64,000 nt of DNA, taken from contig CAWCZO010000008.1 in the NCBI GenBank assembly GCA_963800065.1, positions 372,001 to 436,000 of the forward strand. Reading direction: 5' to 3'. Shown in pieces: positions 1 through 9,454 of the stretch. The DNA is from CAWJFJ01 sp963800065. GTDB taxonomy: Bacteria > Actinomycetota > Acidimicrobiia > Acidimicrobiales > UBA8190. Below the pieces are notes generated by a model. That model was not told the DNA's origin and did not search any database. It saw nothing but the letters and a program-made list of their open reading frames with translations. Within the stretch, counting starts at the first letter, position 1. Every line of letters starts with the position of its first letter. A program made the position numbers and the translations under genes.

Positions 1-80
1 TGAACGTCGGCGACGAGGTGCAACGGGGGGATGTGCTGTGCCGGATCACGACTACGGCACCGGCCGAGGGCGGGACATGA
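1..80 (+). CDS. Biotinyl (BCCP-like) domain, C-terminal 25 residues, 5' truncated
   Basis: The frame starting at base 3 reads NVGDEVQRGDVLCRI before a TGA at 78-80. Residues of the form G-D-x-V-x-x-G-D-x-L are the last strands of a biotin-attachment (lipoyl/biotinyl) domain, so this is the end of a biotin carboxylase/carrier alpha subunit or a free BCCP. The stop overlaps the start of the carboxyltransferase gene (ATGA at 77-80), which supports one translationally coupled acyl-CoA carboxylase operon. The lysine that carries biotin lies outside the window, so alpha subunit and stand-alone carrier cannot be told apart. Confidence 0.75.
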   Translation, partial: NVGDEVQRGDVLCRITTTAPAEGGT

Positions 81-1666
81 GCTCGACATCGGAAGAGGGT
101 GGGGAACGCGACACCACGGCTTCGAAACTCGCCGGCTTAGACGAACGCCGCAGCCAGGTCTACGAGAAGGCCGAGAGGGCCGCCGCCGAGAGACAGGGTG
201 CGCATGGGAAGATGACGGCGCGCCAAAGGATCGAGGCGCTGGTTGATCCCGGCTCTTTCGACGAGTTCGACGCGCTGGCTCGGCACTATGGCGTTGGATC
301 CGAGACAGTCAGCGGTCGACCCTACGGCGACGGGGTGGTCACGGGTATCGCCACTGTCAACGGCCGCGAGGTCTGCCTGTTCTCCCAGGACTTCAGCGTC
401 TTCGGAGGATCTCTCGGCGAGGTGTTCGGGGAGAAGGTTGTGAAGGTGATGGACGTGGCGCTGGAGATCGGTTGTCCCATCGTCGGCATCAACGACTCGG
501 GAGGCGCACGTATCCAAGAAGGGGTGGCTTCCCTGGGACTCTACGGAGAGATCTTCTACCGCAACACAGTGGCATCGGGGTTCATACCGCAGATTTCGGT
601 GATCGCCGGGCCGTGCGCCGGTGGGGCCGTCTATTCGCCCGCTCTGACCGATTTCACGGTGATGGTGGACCAGGTGGCACATATGTTCATTACTGGCCCG
701 GACGTGATCAAGGCCGTCACTGGTGAGGAAGTGGGATTCGAGGATCTCGGAGGTGCCTCCACGCACGCCAGTCGGTCCGGCGTGGCGCACTATGTCGCCC
801 GGGACGAGCAGGATGCCTTCGACTACGTCCGGGCGCTTCTCAGCTATCTGCCTATGAACAGCGGCTCCGGGCTGCCGCGCTACGCCAGTAGGGCGGCGGC
901 GAGTACCACGGCCCAAGACCGAGACCTCGATATCGTGATCCCGGACTCGGATACGACTCCTTACGACATGCGCGACGTCATTTCCAACGTAGTCGACGAC
1001 GGTGAGTTGCTCGACGTCCACGAGGAGTTCGCTCGGAACGTGATCTGCGGCTTCGGGCGCGTCGACGGCTCCACCGTTGGCGTTGTGGCCAACCAACCGA
1101 TCCACCTGGCCGGAACGCTGGATATCGACGCCGCCGAAAAGGCGGCCCGTTTTGTCCGCACGTGTGATGCCTTCGGTGTTCCCATCCTGACATTCGTCGA
1201 CGTCCCGGGTTTTCTCCCGGGCACCGACCAGGAATGGCAGGGAATCATCCGCCGGGGAGCCAAGCTCATCTACGCCTATGCCGAGGCGACCGTACCGAAG
1301 GTGACGGTGATTACCCGCAAGGCGTATGGAGGCGCCTACGTCGTCATGGGGTCGAAACACCTGCGTGCCGATGTGAACCTCGCGTGGCCCACGGCTGAAA
1401 TCGCCGTTATGGGTGCCGAAGGAGCCGTCGACATCGTCCACCACCGGGACCTGGACGGCGCCGACGATCCGGGGGCCCTGCGCCGGAGCCTCGTCGCTGA
1501 CTACCGTCGTGCCTACTACACGCCATACCCGGCGGCTGACCGTGGTTACGTGGACGCTGTCATTCGGCCCTCGGAGACCCGGATGAGGGTGATGTCGGCG
1601 TTGCGCTCATTGCGACACAAGCGCATCGAACGTCCCACCAAGAAGCACGGAAACATACCTCTCTAG
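77..1666 (+). CDS. pccB: Acyl-CoA carboxylase carboxyltransferase (beta) subunit, PccB/AccD5 type
   Basis: This 529-residue protein transfers carboxyl from carboxybiotin to an acyl-CoA (propionyl- or acetyl-CoA) in the cytoplasm. It shows the two-lobed crotonase-like carboxyltransferase layout: the N-lobe has NDSGGARIQEG and GPCAGGAVYSPALTDF, and the C-lobe has FVDVPGFLPGTDQEWQGIIR and KAYGGAYVVMGSK. These glycine-rich stretches form the oxyanion holes in the family. The ATG at 77 was chosen over an upstream in-frame ATG at 38 because it overlaps the preceding stop (ATGA) and gives the usual length of about 520-530. Substrate is inferred only: the family includes propionyl- and acetyl-CoA enzymes. 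Confidence 0.93.
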   Translation: MSSTSEEGGERDTTASKLAGLDERRSQVYEKAERAAAERQGAHGKMTARQRIEALVDPGSFDEFDALARHYGVGSETVSGRPYGDGVVTGIATVNGREVCLFSQDFSVFGGSLGEVFGEKVVKVMDVALEIGCPIVGINDSGGARIQEGVASLGLYGEIFYRNTVASGFIPQISVIAGPCAGGAVYSPALTDFTVMVDQVAHMFITGPDVIKAVTGEEVGFEDLGGASTHASRSGVAHYVARDEQDAFDYVRALLSYLPMNSGSGLPRYASRAAASTTAQDRDLDIVIPDSDTTPYDMRDVISNVVDDGELLDVHEEFARNVICGFGRVDGSTVGVVANQPIHLAGTLDIDAAEKAARFVRTCDAFGVPILTFVDVPGFLPGTDQEWQGIIRRGAKLIYAYAEATVPKVTVITRKAYGGAYVVMGSKHLRADVNLAWPTAEIAVMGAEGAVDIVHHRDLDGADDPGALRRSLVADYRRAYYTPYPAADRGYVDAVIRPSETRMRVMSALRSLRHKRIERPTKKHGNIPL

Positions 1667-1691
1667 ATGTGGGGTGATGGTCGCCCCACAT
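1667..1691. terminator. Hairpin between convergent genes (probable bidirectional terminator)
   Basis: ATGTGGGG and CCCCACAT form a perfect 8-bp stem with a 9-base loop, beginning at the base after the pccB stop codon. The next gene converges from the other strand and ends at 1732. No T-tract follows, as is common in high-G+C bacteria, so the terminator role is inferred from position and symmetry. Confidence 0.55.
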
Positions 1692-1731
1692 CACGCTCCA
1701 TGGTTCGAGGACGGGAGTCCGAGGGCCGGAC

Positions 1732-2943
1732 TTATCGAGGGGTTCTTTCCTCCAGCGCCCAGGGGGCACCGCTCTCGTTCAGCCGATCGAGGAATGGCTC
1801 GGCGGGGAAGGCCTCGGGACCGAGGACGCCCACCCCTGACCACGTGTCGGCCGAAATGAGCTCGAGGGCCACGATGGGATTGATGGCCGTCTGCCATACA
1901 ACGGCCTGCGACCCGAATTCCTTCATGGACCAGGCGTTGTCGACGACATGGTGCAGATAGACCTCCCGGCGGTTTCCGTCCTTGCCAACGCCTGTGACCC
2001 AGGTGCCGGCGCACGTGACACCGTGCATGTTGTCGCCGAGTTCTGCTGGGTCTGGGAGGCAAGCCGCCACGACATCACGGGGTGAGACGCGTTTTCCTTC
2101 CACGTCGACCGGTGTCGTTGAATCGAGGCCGAGCTTGTGCAGAGTCCTCAAGACTCCAATGAATTCCTCACCCAGGCCGTACTTGAAAGTCACCCGCTTG
2201 GCGTCGAGCCACCGTGGAGCGAGGAGAACCTCCTCGTGCTCGACGTTGACGCACTCGACAGGACCGATACCAGCAGGAAAGTTGAACACCTCGAGCTCAC
2301 TGAAGGGCTCGGTGGTGTACCAACCCCTGTCCTTCTCCCAGATGATGGGAGGATTCAGGCATTCCTCAATGGTCGTCCAAATGGAGAACGTCGGGGCAAA
2401 ATCATAGCCATCGACGACGAGATTGGCCCCGTCGCGAACCCCGATCTCGTCAATCGATGAAAAGAGCTTGTCCGACGCGTAGCGGGCGAAGACGTCGGCC
2501 ATGCCTGGCTCGACGCCCATCCCCACCAGCGCCAGAAGTCCGCGCTTCTCCCATTCGGCCGCCATGGCGAACTGCTCGTCGCCCAGTTTCACTCCCGTCT
2601 TGGCATAGGGCTCATCCGGGTGGGGATGTGAGAGGGACATCGCCATGTCGAGATAGTTGACCTCTGCGGCCAGCGCTCCACGGAAGAGCGGCATGACAAA
2701 TCTCGGGTCCACGGCGTTCATGAGCACGTCGCAACGTTCGGACCGCAACAGGTCGGCAACGGCCTTTTCGTCGGATGCATCAAGGGCGACGGCCGTAAAG
2801 CGGTCGCTGGCCGCCTGTGCCGCCCGCTTGGCTCGATCCAGATTGTGATCGGCCACCACAATGTGCTCGAAAGTACCGTGGTCGGCGGCCGTCCGTGCAA
2901 AAGCGGTCCCGACTCCTCCAGCTCCAACCAGTAGCACGCGCAT
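1732..2943 (-). CDS. Saccharopine dehydrogenase / lysine 6-dehydrogenase-like NAD(P) oxidoreductase
   Basis: A 403-residue protein opening with a Rossmann dinucleotide-binding motif (VGAGGVGTAFA, residues 6-16), followed by VVADHN at the end of strand 2. The long C-terminal half with GMGVEPGMADVFARY matches the saccharopine dehydrogenase/LysDH/carboxynorspermidine dehydrogenase superfamily. Members oxidise or reduce an amine-derived C-N bond with NAD(P). It is divergent from an aminoaldehyde-type dehydrogenase at 3135, which would fit release of an aminoaldehyde by this enzyme and its oxidation by the neighbour (lysine or polyamine breakdown). That pairing is inference; the substrate cannot be read from the sequence. 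Confidence 0.82.
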   Translation of the reverse strand: MRVLLVGAGGVGTAFARTAADHGTFEHIVVADHNLDRAKRAAQAASDRFTAVALDASDEKAVADLLRSERCDVLMNAVDPRFVMPLFRGALAAEVNYLDMAMSLSHPHPDEPYAKTGVKLGDEQFAMAAEWEKRGLLALVGMGVEPGMADVFARYASDKLFSSIDEIGVRDGANLVVDGYDFAPTFSIWTTIEECLNPPIIWEKDRGWYTTEPFSELEVFNFPAGIGPVECVNVEHEEVLLAPRWLDAKRVTFKYGLGEEFIGVLRTLHKLGLDSTTPVDVEGKRVSPRDVVAACLPDPAELGDNMHGVTCAGTWVTGVGKDGNRREVYLHHVVDNAWSMKEFGSQAVVWQTAINPIVALELISADTWSGVGVLGPEAFPAEPFLDRLNESGAPWALEERTPR

Positions 2944-3134
2944 GGGGGCCTCCTGAATCCTATAGCCATGTCCGGCTCTGTGCCGAACATCACGTTCAAC
3001 TGGACGATTGAGTCCCGTTCACCCAATGTTGTGTCCCAACCCGGCGCAGGCGGTAGGGCCGAAGGTCCCTTGCTCCGAAGGTCGCGGAATGCGAGTCTGG
3101 AACCCTGAGGGGATGACCATCGAGAGGACCTGTC

Positions 3135-4577
3135 GTGAGAGCTGGAGAGCGCATTCTGCGGAATTTCGTCGGAGGAAGCTATGTCGATACCAAGGAGGGC
3201 GTGACCGCAGACGTCATCGACCCGTCCACCGGCGAGGTTTTCGCCACCATGCCGGTGTCGGCTCCCGCCGATGTCGACGGCGCCATGGTCGTGGCCCAGG
3301 AGGCGTTCGAGCAGTGGCGTGAGACGACTCCGTCCGAGCGGAGCCTGGCCATGTTTCGGATCGCTGACGCCATCGAGGCCCGCGCCGATGAGTTCGTGGA
3401 TCTCGAGTGCCAGAACACGGGTAAACCGCGAGGGCTCACGAGGTCAGAGGAGATCCCGCCGATGGTCGACCAGATCCGGTTCTTCGCCGGCGCCTGTCGG
3501 CTCCTCGAGGGTCGGTCCGCCGGTGAGTATATGGCCGGATACACGTCTTTCGTTCGCCGGGAGCCGATCGGCGTCTGCGCCCAGGTGACGCCCTGGAACT
3601 ATCCGATGATGATGGCGGTTTGGAAGTTCGCGCCCGCAGTGGCGGCGGGCAACACCGTCGTGTTGAAGCCCGCTCACACCACCCCGGCGACCACTCTCCT
3701 GCTCGCCGAGGTGGCGGCCGAATTCCTGCCACCGGGGGTGTTCAACGTGCTGTGCGGGAACCACAGAGAGACGGGACGTGCTCTTGTCTCTCATCCGATC
3801 CCGCGAATGGTCTCGATCACCGGCAGCGTCCGAGCCGGCCGCGAGGTAGCGATCGCCGCCGCCGCCGACATCAAGCGGGTCCATCTCGAACTCGGAGGCA
3901 AGGCTCCGGTCGTGGTGTTCGACGACGCCGACCCGGCCAAGGCGGCCGAGGGAATCGCCATGGCGGGATATTTCAATGCCGGTCAGGACTGCACCGCGGC
4001 CACCCGCGTGTTGGCCGGCCCTGGGATCCATGACGACTTTCTGGCCGCCCTCGTGGAACAGGCTCGGGCCCAGACTGTGGCAGGCCCGGACAACGAGGAT
4101 GCTGACTTCGGCCCGCTCAACAGTGCGGATCAACTCGGACGCGTGGGGGACTACGTAGAGTCACTGCCGGACCACGCTTCGGTGCTGACAGGGGGTAATC
4201 GCATCGGTGAGCGCGGTTTCTTCTATGAGCCGACCGTGGTCGCCGACGTTCACCAGGACGATCGGATCATCCAGGAGGAGGTATTCGGTCCCGTCATCAC
4301 GGTTCAGCGGTTCGACGACGAGGATCAGGCCGTGGCCTGGGCGAACGGGGTCGAGTACGCCCTTGCATCGTCGGTATGGACCCGCGACCACGGACGGGCC
4401 ATGCGCATGGCCAAGAGGCTCGACTTCGGGTGCGTCTGGATCAACACCCACATCCCGTTGGTGGCGGAGATGCCTCACGGGGGCTTCAAGCACTCGGGCT
4501 ACGGCAAAGACCTCTCAGTCTACGGATTCGAGGATTACACACGCGTCAAGCACGTGATGAGCGCCATCGAACCTTGA
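3135..4577 (+). CDS. NAD-dependent aldehyde dehydrogenase, gamma-aminobutyraldehyde / betaine aldehyde type
   Basis: A 480-residue ALDH. The motifs are in place: VTPWNYP with oxyanion Asn155, Lys178 in VVLKPAH, general-base Glu252 in LELGGK, and catalytic Cys286 in NAGQDCTAA. The GQDC form of the cysteine motif is typical of aminoaldehyde dehydrogenases such as gamma-aminobutyraldehyde and betaine aldehyde dehydrogenase. The GTG at 3135 has AGAGGA a few bases upstream. Neighbours are a saccharopine-dehydrogenase-like enzyme and an APC amino-acid/polyamine permease, so a role in polyamine or lysine catabolism is likely. Confidence 0.9.
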   Translation: MRAGERILRNFVGGSYVDTKEGVTADVIDPSTGEVFATMPVSAPADVDGAMVVAQEAFEQWRETTPSERSLAMFRIADAIEARADEFVDLECQNTGKPRGLTRSEEIPPMVDQIRFFAGACRLLEGRSAGEYMAGYTSFVRREPIGVCAQVTPWNYPMMMAVWKFAPAVAAGNTVVLKPAHTTPATTLLLAEVAAEFLPPGVFNVLCGNHRETGRALVSHPIPRMVSITGSVRAGREVAIAAAADIKRVHLELGGKAPVVVFDDADPAKAAEGIAMAGYFNAGQDCTAATRVLAGPGIHDDFLAALVEQARAQTVAGPDNEDADFGPLNSADQLGRVGDYVESLPDHASVLTGGNRIGERGFFYEPTVVADVHQDDRIIQEEVFGPVITVQRFDDEDQAVAWANGVEYALASSVWTRDHGRAMRMAKRLDFGCVWINTHIPLVAEMPHGGFKHSGYGKDLSVYGFEDYTRVKHVMSAIEP

Positions 4578-4818
4578 CCCGGGCCTCGGTCCAGGAGCTG
4601 GTCTCTGTGAGTCAACCGGCGCTGGTCGGAGTGAGTGGCTCACGAAAGCGCTGCCGACCTCGCCCAGCGGACGGCTGTCGTCCCTGCTGTTACGGCAGTG
4701 GAGGCGCCGATGCCACATTTTCGGACCAATCGTGAGTGGGAAAATGGGGTCCTTCGACTCTAGAAGCCCCCGACCGGCATCCGTAGCCTCAGCGAAAAGA
4801 GCATGAGAGGCGGTAGTC

Positions 4819-6444
4819 ATGACCTCAGCTGCAGAGCCACTGTCGCCGGAGCAGGCGCCTGCCGAGAAGGGGCTCAAACCTGGCGCCATCGGCCTGATAT
4901 CGAGCATCGTGATAGGGGTCGCCTCGACGGCGCCCGCCTATTCCCTGGCGGCCACCCTCGGGTTGATCGTCGCCACCGTCGGCCTGGTGTCACCGTTGGT
5001 CGTCCTGCTCGCTTTCATCCCGATGCTCTTCGTGTCCATCGGCTACAGCGAATTGAACAAGGCTGACCCGGACTGCGGCACCACTTTCACGTGGGGTACT
5101 CGGACGTTCGGCCCGACGGTCGGATGGCTCGGGGGGTGGGGGATCATCGCTTCGGACGTGCTGGTCATGGCCAGCCTGGCGCAGGTCACGGGCCAGTACG
5201 TCTTCCTCCTCTTCAATGCCAACGGGATCGGCGAGAATGCCACCAGCGGGTGGGTCCTCTTGGTCGGAGTGCTTTTCATCGTCGCCATGACATGGATCTG
5301 TTATCAGGGCATCGAGCTGTCAGCCAGGATCCAGCGTGTCCTGCTTTCGACCGAGGTCGTGATCCTGGTCGTCTTCGCCTCCGTGGCCCTGGTCAAGGTG
5401 CTCACGGGCCATGCCCCACCCTCGCACATCGACCCACGGTGGTCGTGGTTCAACCCCGCTGATATCAAATTCTCCGCTCTCGTGAGCGGCCTCGTGCTCA
5501 TGCTCTTCATCTACTGGGGATGGGACACGTCGCTGTCCATCAACGAGGAGACCTCCGACAAGAGCCGGACGCCGGGACTGGCCGGCATCGTCGCCACCGT
5601 CATCCTTCTCGCCGTCTATTTCCTCGTTACCCTGTCATCGCAGTCATTCGCCGGAGTCGGGAAGACGGGCCTCGGGCTGGCCAACCCGAACGACGTGACC
5701 GACGTCTTCGCCGGTATCGGCCACGCCGTGTTCGGCAACTCCACCGTCGGTACGGTCTTCTTCCACCTGCTCATCTTGATGATTCTGACCTCAGCATCGG
5801 CATCGACGCAGACGACGATCCTTCCCACCGCCCGTACCGCTCTGTCAATGGCCGTCTACAAGTCGATCCCGAGCGCCTTCGCCAGAATGCACACGAAGAA
5901 CATGATCCCGACTGTGGCCACTGTCGTCATGGGAGCGATCTCCCTGGTGATGTACGCGGCCATGAACTACATGGCCGGTGGATACATCATCGCCGACTCG
6001 GTCACGGCCATAGGCATCTTCATCGCCTTCTATTACGGCCTCACCGGCTTCACCTGCATCTGGTACTACCGCAAGGTACTGACACGCAGCCGCCGCGACC
6101 TGTGGATGAAGGGGATCTTTCCCCTACTGGGAGGGCTGATCCTCTATGCGGCCATGGGGTACAGCCTGCAAGCCGACTGGAATTTCTCGAGCAATGTCAG
6201 CTACACGTCGTGGAAGCTCCCGTTCGCTCCCCATTGGATCATCGGTGGCGTCTTCCTCGTGTTCTTGGTCTCTGCCGTCATCGGCGTCATCCTCATGCTC
6301 GTGTGGCGCATCTTCGGCCGTGACTTCTTCGCTGGACGGACGCTCAACCGGTCCACGCCGACGCTCGTTCCCGATGTCGATGCGGCCCCTTCCGCCACTA
6401 ACGTGAGCCTCGAGGGGGATCCCAGTAGAGACATCGGAGACTGA
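4819..6444 (+). CDS. APC-superfamily amino acid/polyamine permease
   Basis: A 541-residue polytopic membrane protein with about 12 hydrophobic segments. The N-terminal segment GLISSIVIGVASTAPAYSLA carries the glycine-rich unwound helix typical of APC transporters. Short hydrophilic tails lie at both ends. ATG 4819 follows AGAGGCGG at ribosome-binding distance. It sits 240 bases after the aldehyde dehydrogenase on the same strand and 25 bases before a CoA-transferase gene, suggesting substrate uptake for the same catabolic route. The amino acid or amine carried cannot be inferred from sequence alone. Confidence 0.88.
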   Translation: MTSAAEPLSPEQAPAEKGLKPGAIGLISSIVIGVASTAPAYSLAATLGLIVATVGLVSPLVVLLAFIPMLFVSIGYSELNKADPDCGTTFTWGTRTFGPTVGWLGGWGIIASDVLVMASLAQVTGQYVFLLFNANGIGENATSGWVLLVGVLFIVAMTWICYQGIELSARIQRVLLSTEVVILVVFASVALVKVLTGHAPPSHIDPRWSWFNPADIKFSALVSGLVLMLFIYWGWDTSLSINEETSDKSRTPGLAGIVATVILLAVYFLVTLSSQSFAGVGKTGLGLANPNDVTDVFAGIGHAVFGNSTVGTVFFHLLILMILTSASASTQTTILPTARTALSMAVYKSIPSAFARMHTKNMIPTVATVVMGAISLVMYAAMNYMAGGYIIADSVTAIGIFIAFYYGLTGFTCIWYYRKVLTRSRRDLWMKGIFPLLGGLILYAAMGYSLQADWNFSSNVSYTSWKLPFAPHWIIGGVFLVFLVSAVIGVILMLVWRIFGRDFFAGRTLNRSTPTLVPDVDAAPSATNVSLEGDPSRDIGD

Positions 6445-6469
6445 GCAGGCAGACAGCCATAAGAGCATT

Positions 6470-7720
6470 GTGGAGATCCTGACGGAGCGCGAGCTCGAGA
6501 ACCGGTTCGGGGCGTTGCCATGGGCGGAACCGCGAGCGGTGGTCAGCGGGAACTTCGCCACACCCCGACGACTAGTGGAGCTCTTCGACGCCGCCGTCGA
6601 GAGCTATCGCATCTTTGTCCTCAATGCCCAGCAGGGGATCCCCTTTCGTCGTGGCGTCATCCCGGAAACACCGTTCGTCGGCCCGGGGATGCGCGACCAG
6701 ACCAGCCTTGACTATCTGCCCATGCGGTTGTCCCTCGTGCCGCGGCTGTTCGACAAGGCGCGTCCACCGGACCTGGTGCTCCTGCACACTTCGATCGAGC
6801 ACGAAGGCAAGGTGTCTCTCGGAACGGAGGTCAATATCCTCCCCTCGGCCATTGAACGGGCTCGGGCGAGGGGTGGCGTGGTGATCGCGCAGATGAACCG
6901 TCATATGCCTTATACCTACGGTGACGGGGAGATCGACGTCGATATGATCGACTTCGCCATCGGCGTCGACGAGGAACTGACGTATGTCGCCCGTCCGCCC
7001 GTGAGTGACGTGACAGCCATGGTCGGGATGGGTGTCGCCACCCTTGTCGAAGATGGGGCGACGATCCAGGTGGGTATCGGTGAGATTCCCGATGCGGTGT
7101 TGGCCGCTTTGACAGGTCTCAGCGGGCTCGCGGTGTGGTCGGAGGCCATTAGCGACGGCGTCCTCGAGCTGGAACATGCAAACGTGCTCGATGAAAGACG
7201 TGCCATCGTTACAACGTTTCTCTTCGGGACGTCGGAGCTCTACTCCTGGGTCGACAGAAACCCGCGCGTGCGGGTCCTTCGCACCGAGACGGTGAACGAC
7301 CCCTCCACCATCGCTTCGCATCCGATGATGTGCTCGATAAACACAGCCTTGCAGGTCGATCTCTATGCTCAGGCCAATGCGAGCTTTGTCCGGGGAAGCA
7401 TCTATTCCGGCTTCGGCGGACAGCCCGATTTCGTCGTCGGGGCACTACACTCCAAGGACGGTTGTGCCGCTGTCGCGCTGCCTTCGTGGCACGCCAAAAG
7501 CGATACCTCGACAATCGTATCCCGGCTCATGGCGCCCGCGACCTCGTTCCAGCACTCGGCAGTGGTCACGGAACACGGGCGGGCACTTCTCTTCGGCCGA
7601 AGTCAGCGAGCGCAAGCCCGTCTCTTGATAGAGGAGGTAGCCCATCCTGAGGCGAGGGCGGGATTGTGGGAGTCGTTGGTGCGATCTGCTTCACCCGCCG
7701 AGCCGGGCGCTGCGGGTTGA
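6470..7720 (+). CDS. Acetyl-CoA hydrolase / 4-hydroxybutyrate CoA-transferase family protein
   Basis: A 416-residue member of the acetyl-CoA hydrolase/transferase family (Cat1/Cat2/AbfT-like). It shows SLGTEVNILPSAIERA, the GVATLVEDGATIQVGIGEIPDAV CoA-site region (quoted in part in family alignments) and WSEAISDG, where the glutamate that forms the glutamyl-CoA intermediate would be expected. C-terminal YSGFGGQPDFV is also typical. The GTG start is used because no better in-frame start precedes the conserved N-terminus. In this operon it could move CoA between acetate and a hydroxy- or aminobutyrate-derived acid, consistent with amine degradation through a C4 acid; that is inference. Confidence 0.85.
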   Translation: MEILTERELENRFGALPWAEPRAVVSGNFATPRRLVELFDAAVESYRIFVLNAQQGIPFRRGVIPETPFVGPGMRDQTSLDYLPMRLSLVPRLFDKARPPDLVLLHTSIEHEGKVSLGTEVNILPSAIERARARGGVVIAQMNRHMPYTYGDGEIDVDMIDFAIGVDEELTYVARPPVSDVTAMVGMGVATLVEDGATIQVGIGEIPDAVLAALTGLSGLAVWSEAISDGVLELEHANVLDERRAIVTTFLFGTSELYSWVDRNPRVRVLRTETVNDPSTIASHPMMCSINTALQVDLYAQANASFVRGSIYSGFGGQPDFVVGALHSKDGCAAVALPSWHAKSDTSTIVSRLMAPATSFQHSAVVTEHGRALLFGRSQRAQARLLIEEVAHPEARAGLWESLVRSASPAEPGAAG

Positions 7721-7931
7721 ATACGGGGCGGTGATGTCGGGGCCCTCGGCCCTGATCGTGGCACAGGCTCCATGGGCGCCGTCGGAGATGGTGTCGTGGC
7801 GATACAGACGGCAAGCTGCTGGGCCCGTTGCCCCCCGCTCTGATGCCCGTCCGCCTCTGATCCCGAGCCCGCGTGAGAGTTGTGACCTTCTGCCCTGGCG
7901 GTAGCAATTGAGAGAAGACGAGGCTGTTGTC

Positions 7932-9266
7932 ATGGGTTCGACAGTGACCGCTCCGGCCATGATGGAGCATTGCCACAACATCACCGGTGAAGACGGCGAT
8001 TATGACGCGCTCCTCGAGCTGATCGGCGACCGGCGTTTCGTGTTGATCGGCGAGGCGTCACACGGTACCCACGATTTCTATCGGGAGCGGGCGCGAATCA
8101 CGCGCCGGCTCATCGACGAATGCGGCTTCACCGCGGTGGCGGTTGAGGCCGACTGGCCCGATGCCTACCGGGTCAACCGCTACGTGATGGGCCTCTCCCA
8201 TGACGAAGCTGCCGATGCGGCGTTGGCGGACTTTCGGCGCTTCCCGGCCTGGATGTGGAGAAACCGGGATGTCGAGTCCTTCGTCCAGTGGCTCCGGGTC
8301 CGTAACGAGACCCATGTCGACCCGGCGACAAGGGTCCGCTTTTACGGCCTGGATCTGTACAGCCTCCGCGCCTCCATGGAGGCGGTGGTGGATTATCTCG
8401 ATCGGGTCGATCCTGTCGAAGCCGGGCGGGCCCGGGAACGGTATTCCTGCTTCGACCAGGTCGGCGGTGAGGGACAAGCGTACGGCTACGGGCTCGCCAC
8501 TGCCCGCGCCGTCCCGTGCGAGAACGAGGTCGTCATGCAGCTGGTCGAGTTGCGTCGGCGGGCCGGGCTTTATCTTCGCCGTGACGGTTGGATAGCCGAC
8601 GACGAGTTCTTCTTCGCCGAGCAGAACGCACGGCTGGTGCGGAATGCCGAAGAGTACTACCAGCAGATGTATCGGGCCGAGGTGTCATCGTGGAATCTTC
8701 GCGATCGGCACATGGCGGGAACGCTCAACGCCCTCGTCGAGCACCTCGACGGCCAGGTTCCCCGGGCCAAGATCGTCGTGTGGGAGCACAATTCACATGT
8801 GGGCGACGCACGGGCCACCGAGATGGGCGCCCGGGGTGAGTTGAACGTGGGACAGCTGGCCCGGCAACGCTACGGCCGCCAGTGCGTCCTCATCGGCTTC
8901 ACCACGTTCGACGGAACCGTCACGGCGGCCACGGACTGGGGCGGCCCGGCAGAACGCAAGCGGGTGCGGCCCGCCCGCGCCAACAGCCACGAGGCATTTC
9001 TCCACGGGACCGGGGCACCCCGCTTCTGGCTGGACACGTCGAAAATGGCTCTGCATGACGCTTTGGCCGTCCCACGCATCGAACGGGCGATCGGGGTGAT
9101 CTACCGGCCCCAGACCGAGCGCCAGAGTCATTACTTCGATGCCCGTCTGGCTGACCAATTCGACGTGGTGATCCATCTCGACCGCACCCGGGCCCTCGAG
9201 CCGCTCGAACGTACCTCGCTTTGGGACCAGGGTGAACCGCCGGAAACCTTCCCGAGCGGTATCTGA
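7932..9266 (+). CDS. Erythromycin esterase family protein
   Basis: A 444-residue protein of the erythromycin-esterase superfamily. LIGEASHGTHDFY (Glu41, His44) is the family's signature catalytic region, and later blocks such as VEADWPDAYRVNRYV and WEHNSHVGDA also match. ATG 7932 has GACGAGG eight bases upstream; an upstream in-frame TTG at 7908 lacks such a site. Most chromosomal members are of unknown substrate and need not hydrolyse macrolides. The next gene encodes a phosphoribosyltransferase fusion; the two domain types are joined in one protein in some mycobacteria, so a joint function is likely. Confidence 0.88.
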   Translation: MGSTVTAPAMMEHCHNITGEDGDYDALLELIGDRRFVLIGEASHGTHDFYRERARITRRLIDECGFTAVAVEADWPDAYRVNRYVMGLSHDEAADAALADFRRFPAWMWRNRDVESFVQWLRVRNETHVDPATRVRFYGLDLYSLRASMEAVVDYLDRVDPVEAGRARERYSCFDQVGGEGQAYGYGLATARAVPCENEVVMQLVELRRRAGLYLRRDGWIADDEFFFAEQNARLVRNAEEYYQQMYRAEVSSWNLRDRHMAGTLNALVEHLDGQVPRAKIVVWEHNSHVGDARATEMGARGELNVGQLARQRYGRQCVLIGFTTFDGTVTAATDWGGPAERKRVRPARANSHEAFLHGTGAPRFWLDTSKMALHDALAVPRIERAIGVIYRPQTERQSHYFDARLADQFDVVIHLDRTRALEPLERTSLWDQGEPPETFPSGI

Positions 9267-9454
9267 GTTACGACGCCCAAAGGATGACGGAGGCGGTTCA
9301 CCCTGTGGCGATTCCGTAGGAGAGTTGACCTCGGTCTCAGAGCCGTATGGGTCTTGAGGCGGCCCTAACGAAAGAAGAAGTGACCATCGACCCTGGCCCG
9401 ACGTGGCCCCAAGGACGCAACATGGTCGTCAGATCACGGGTGAAGGAGAAAGAG

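Noticed and set aside
4631..4643. GTGAG-TGG-CTCAC palindrome between the aldehyde dehydrogenase and permease genes
   Set aside because: Arms of only five bases with a 3-base gap are expected by chance; nothing else supports an operator.
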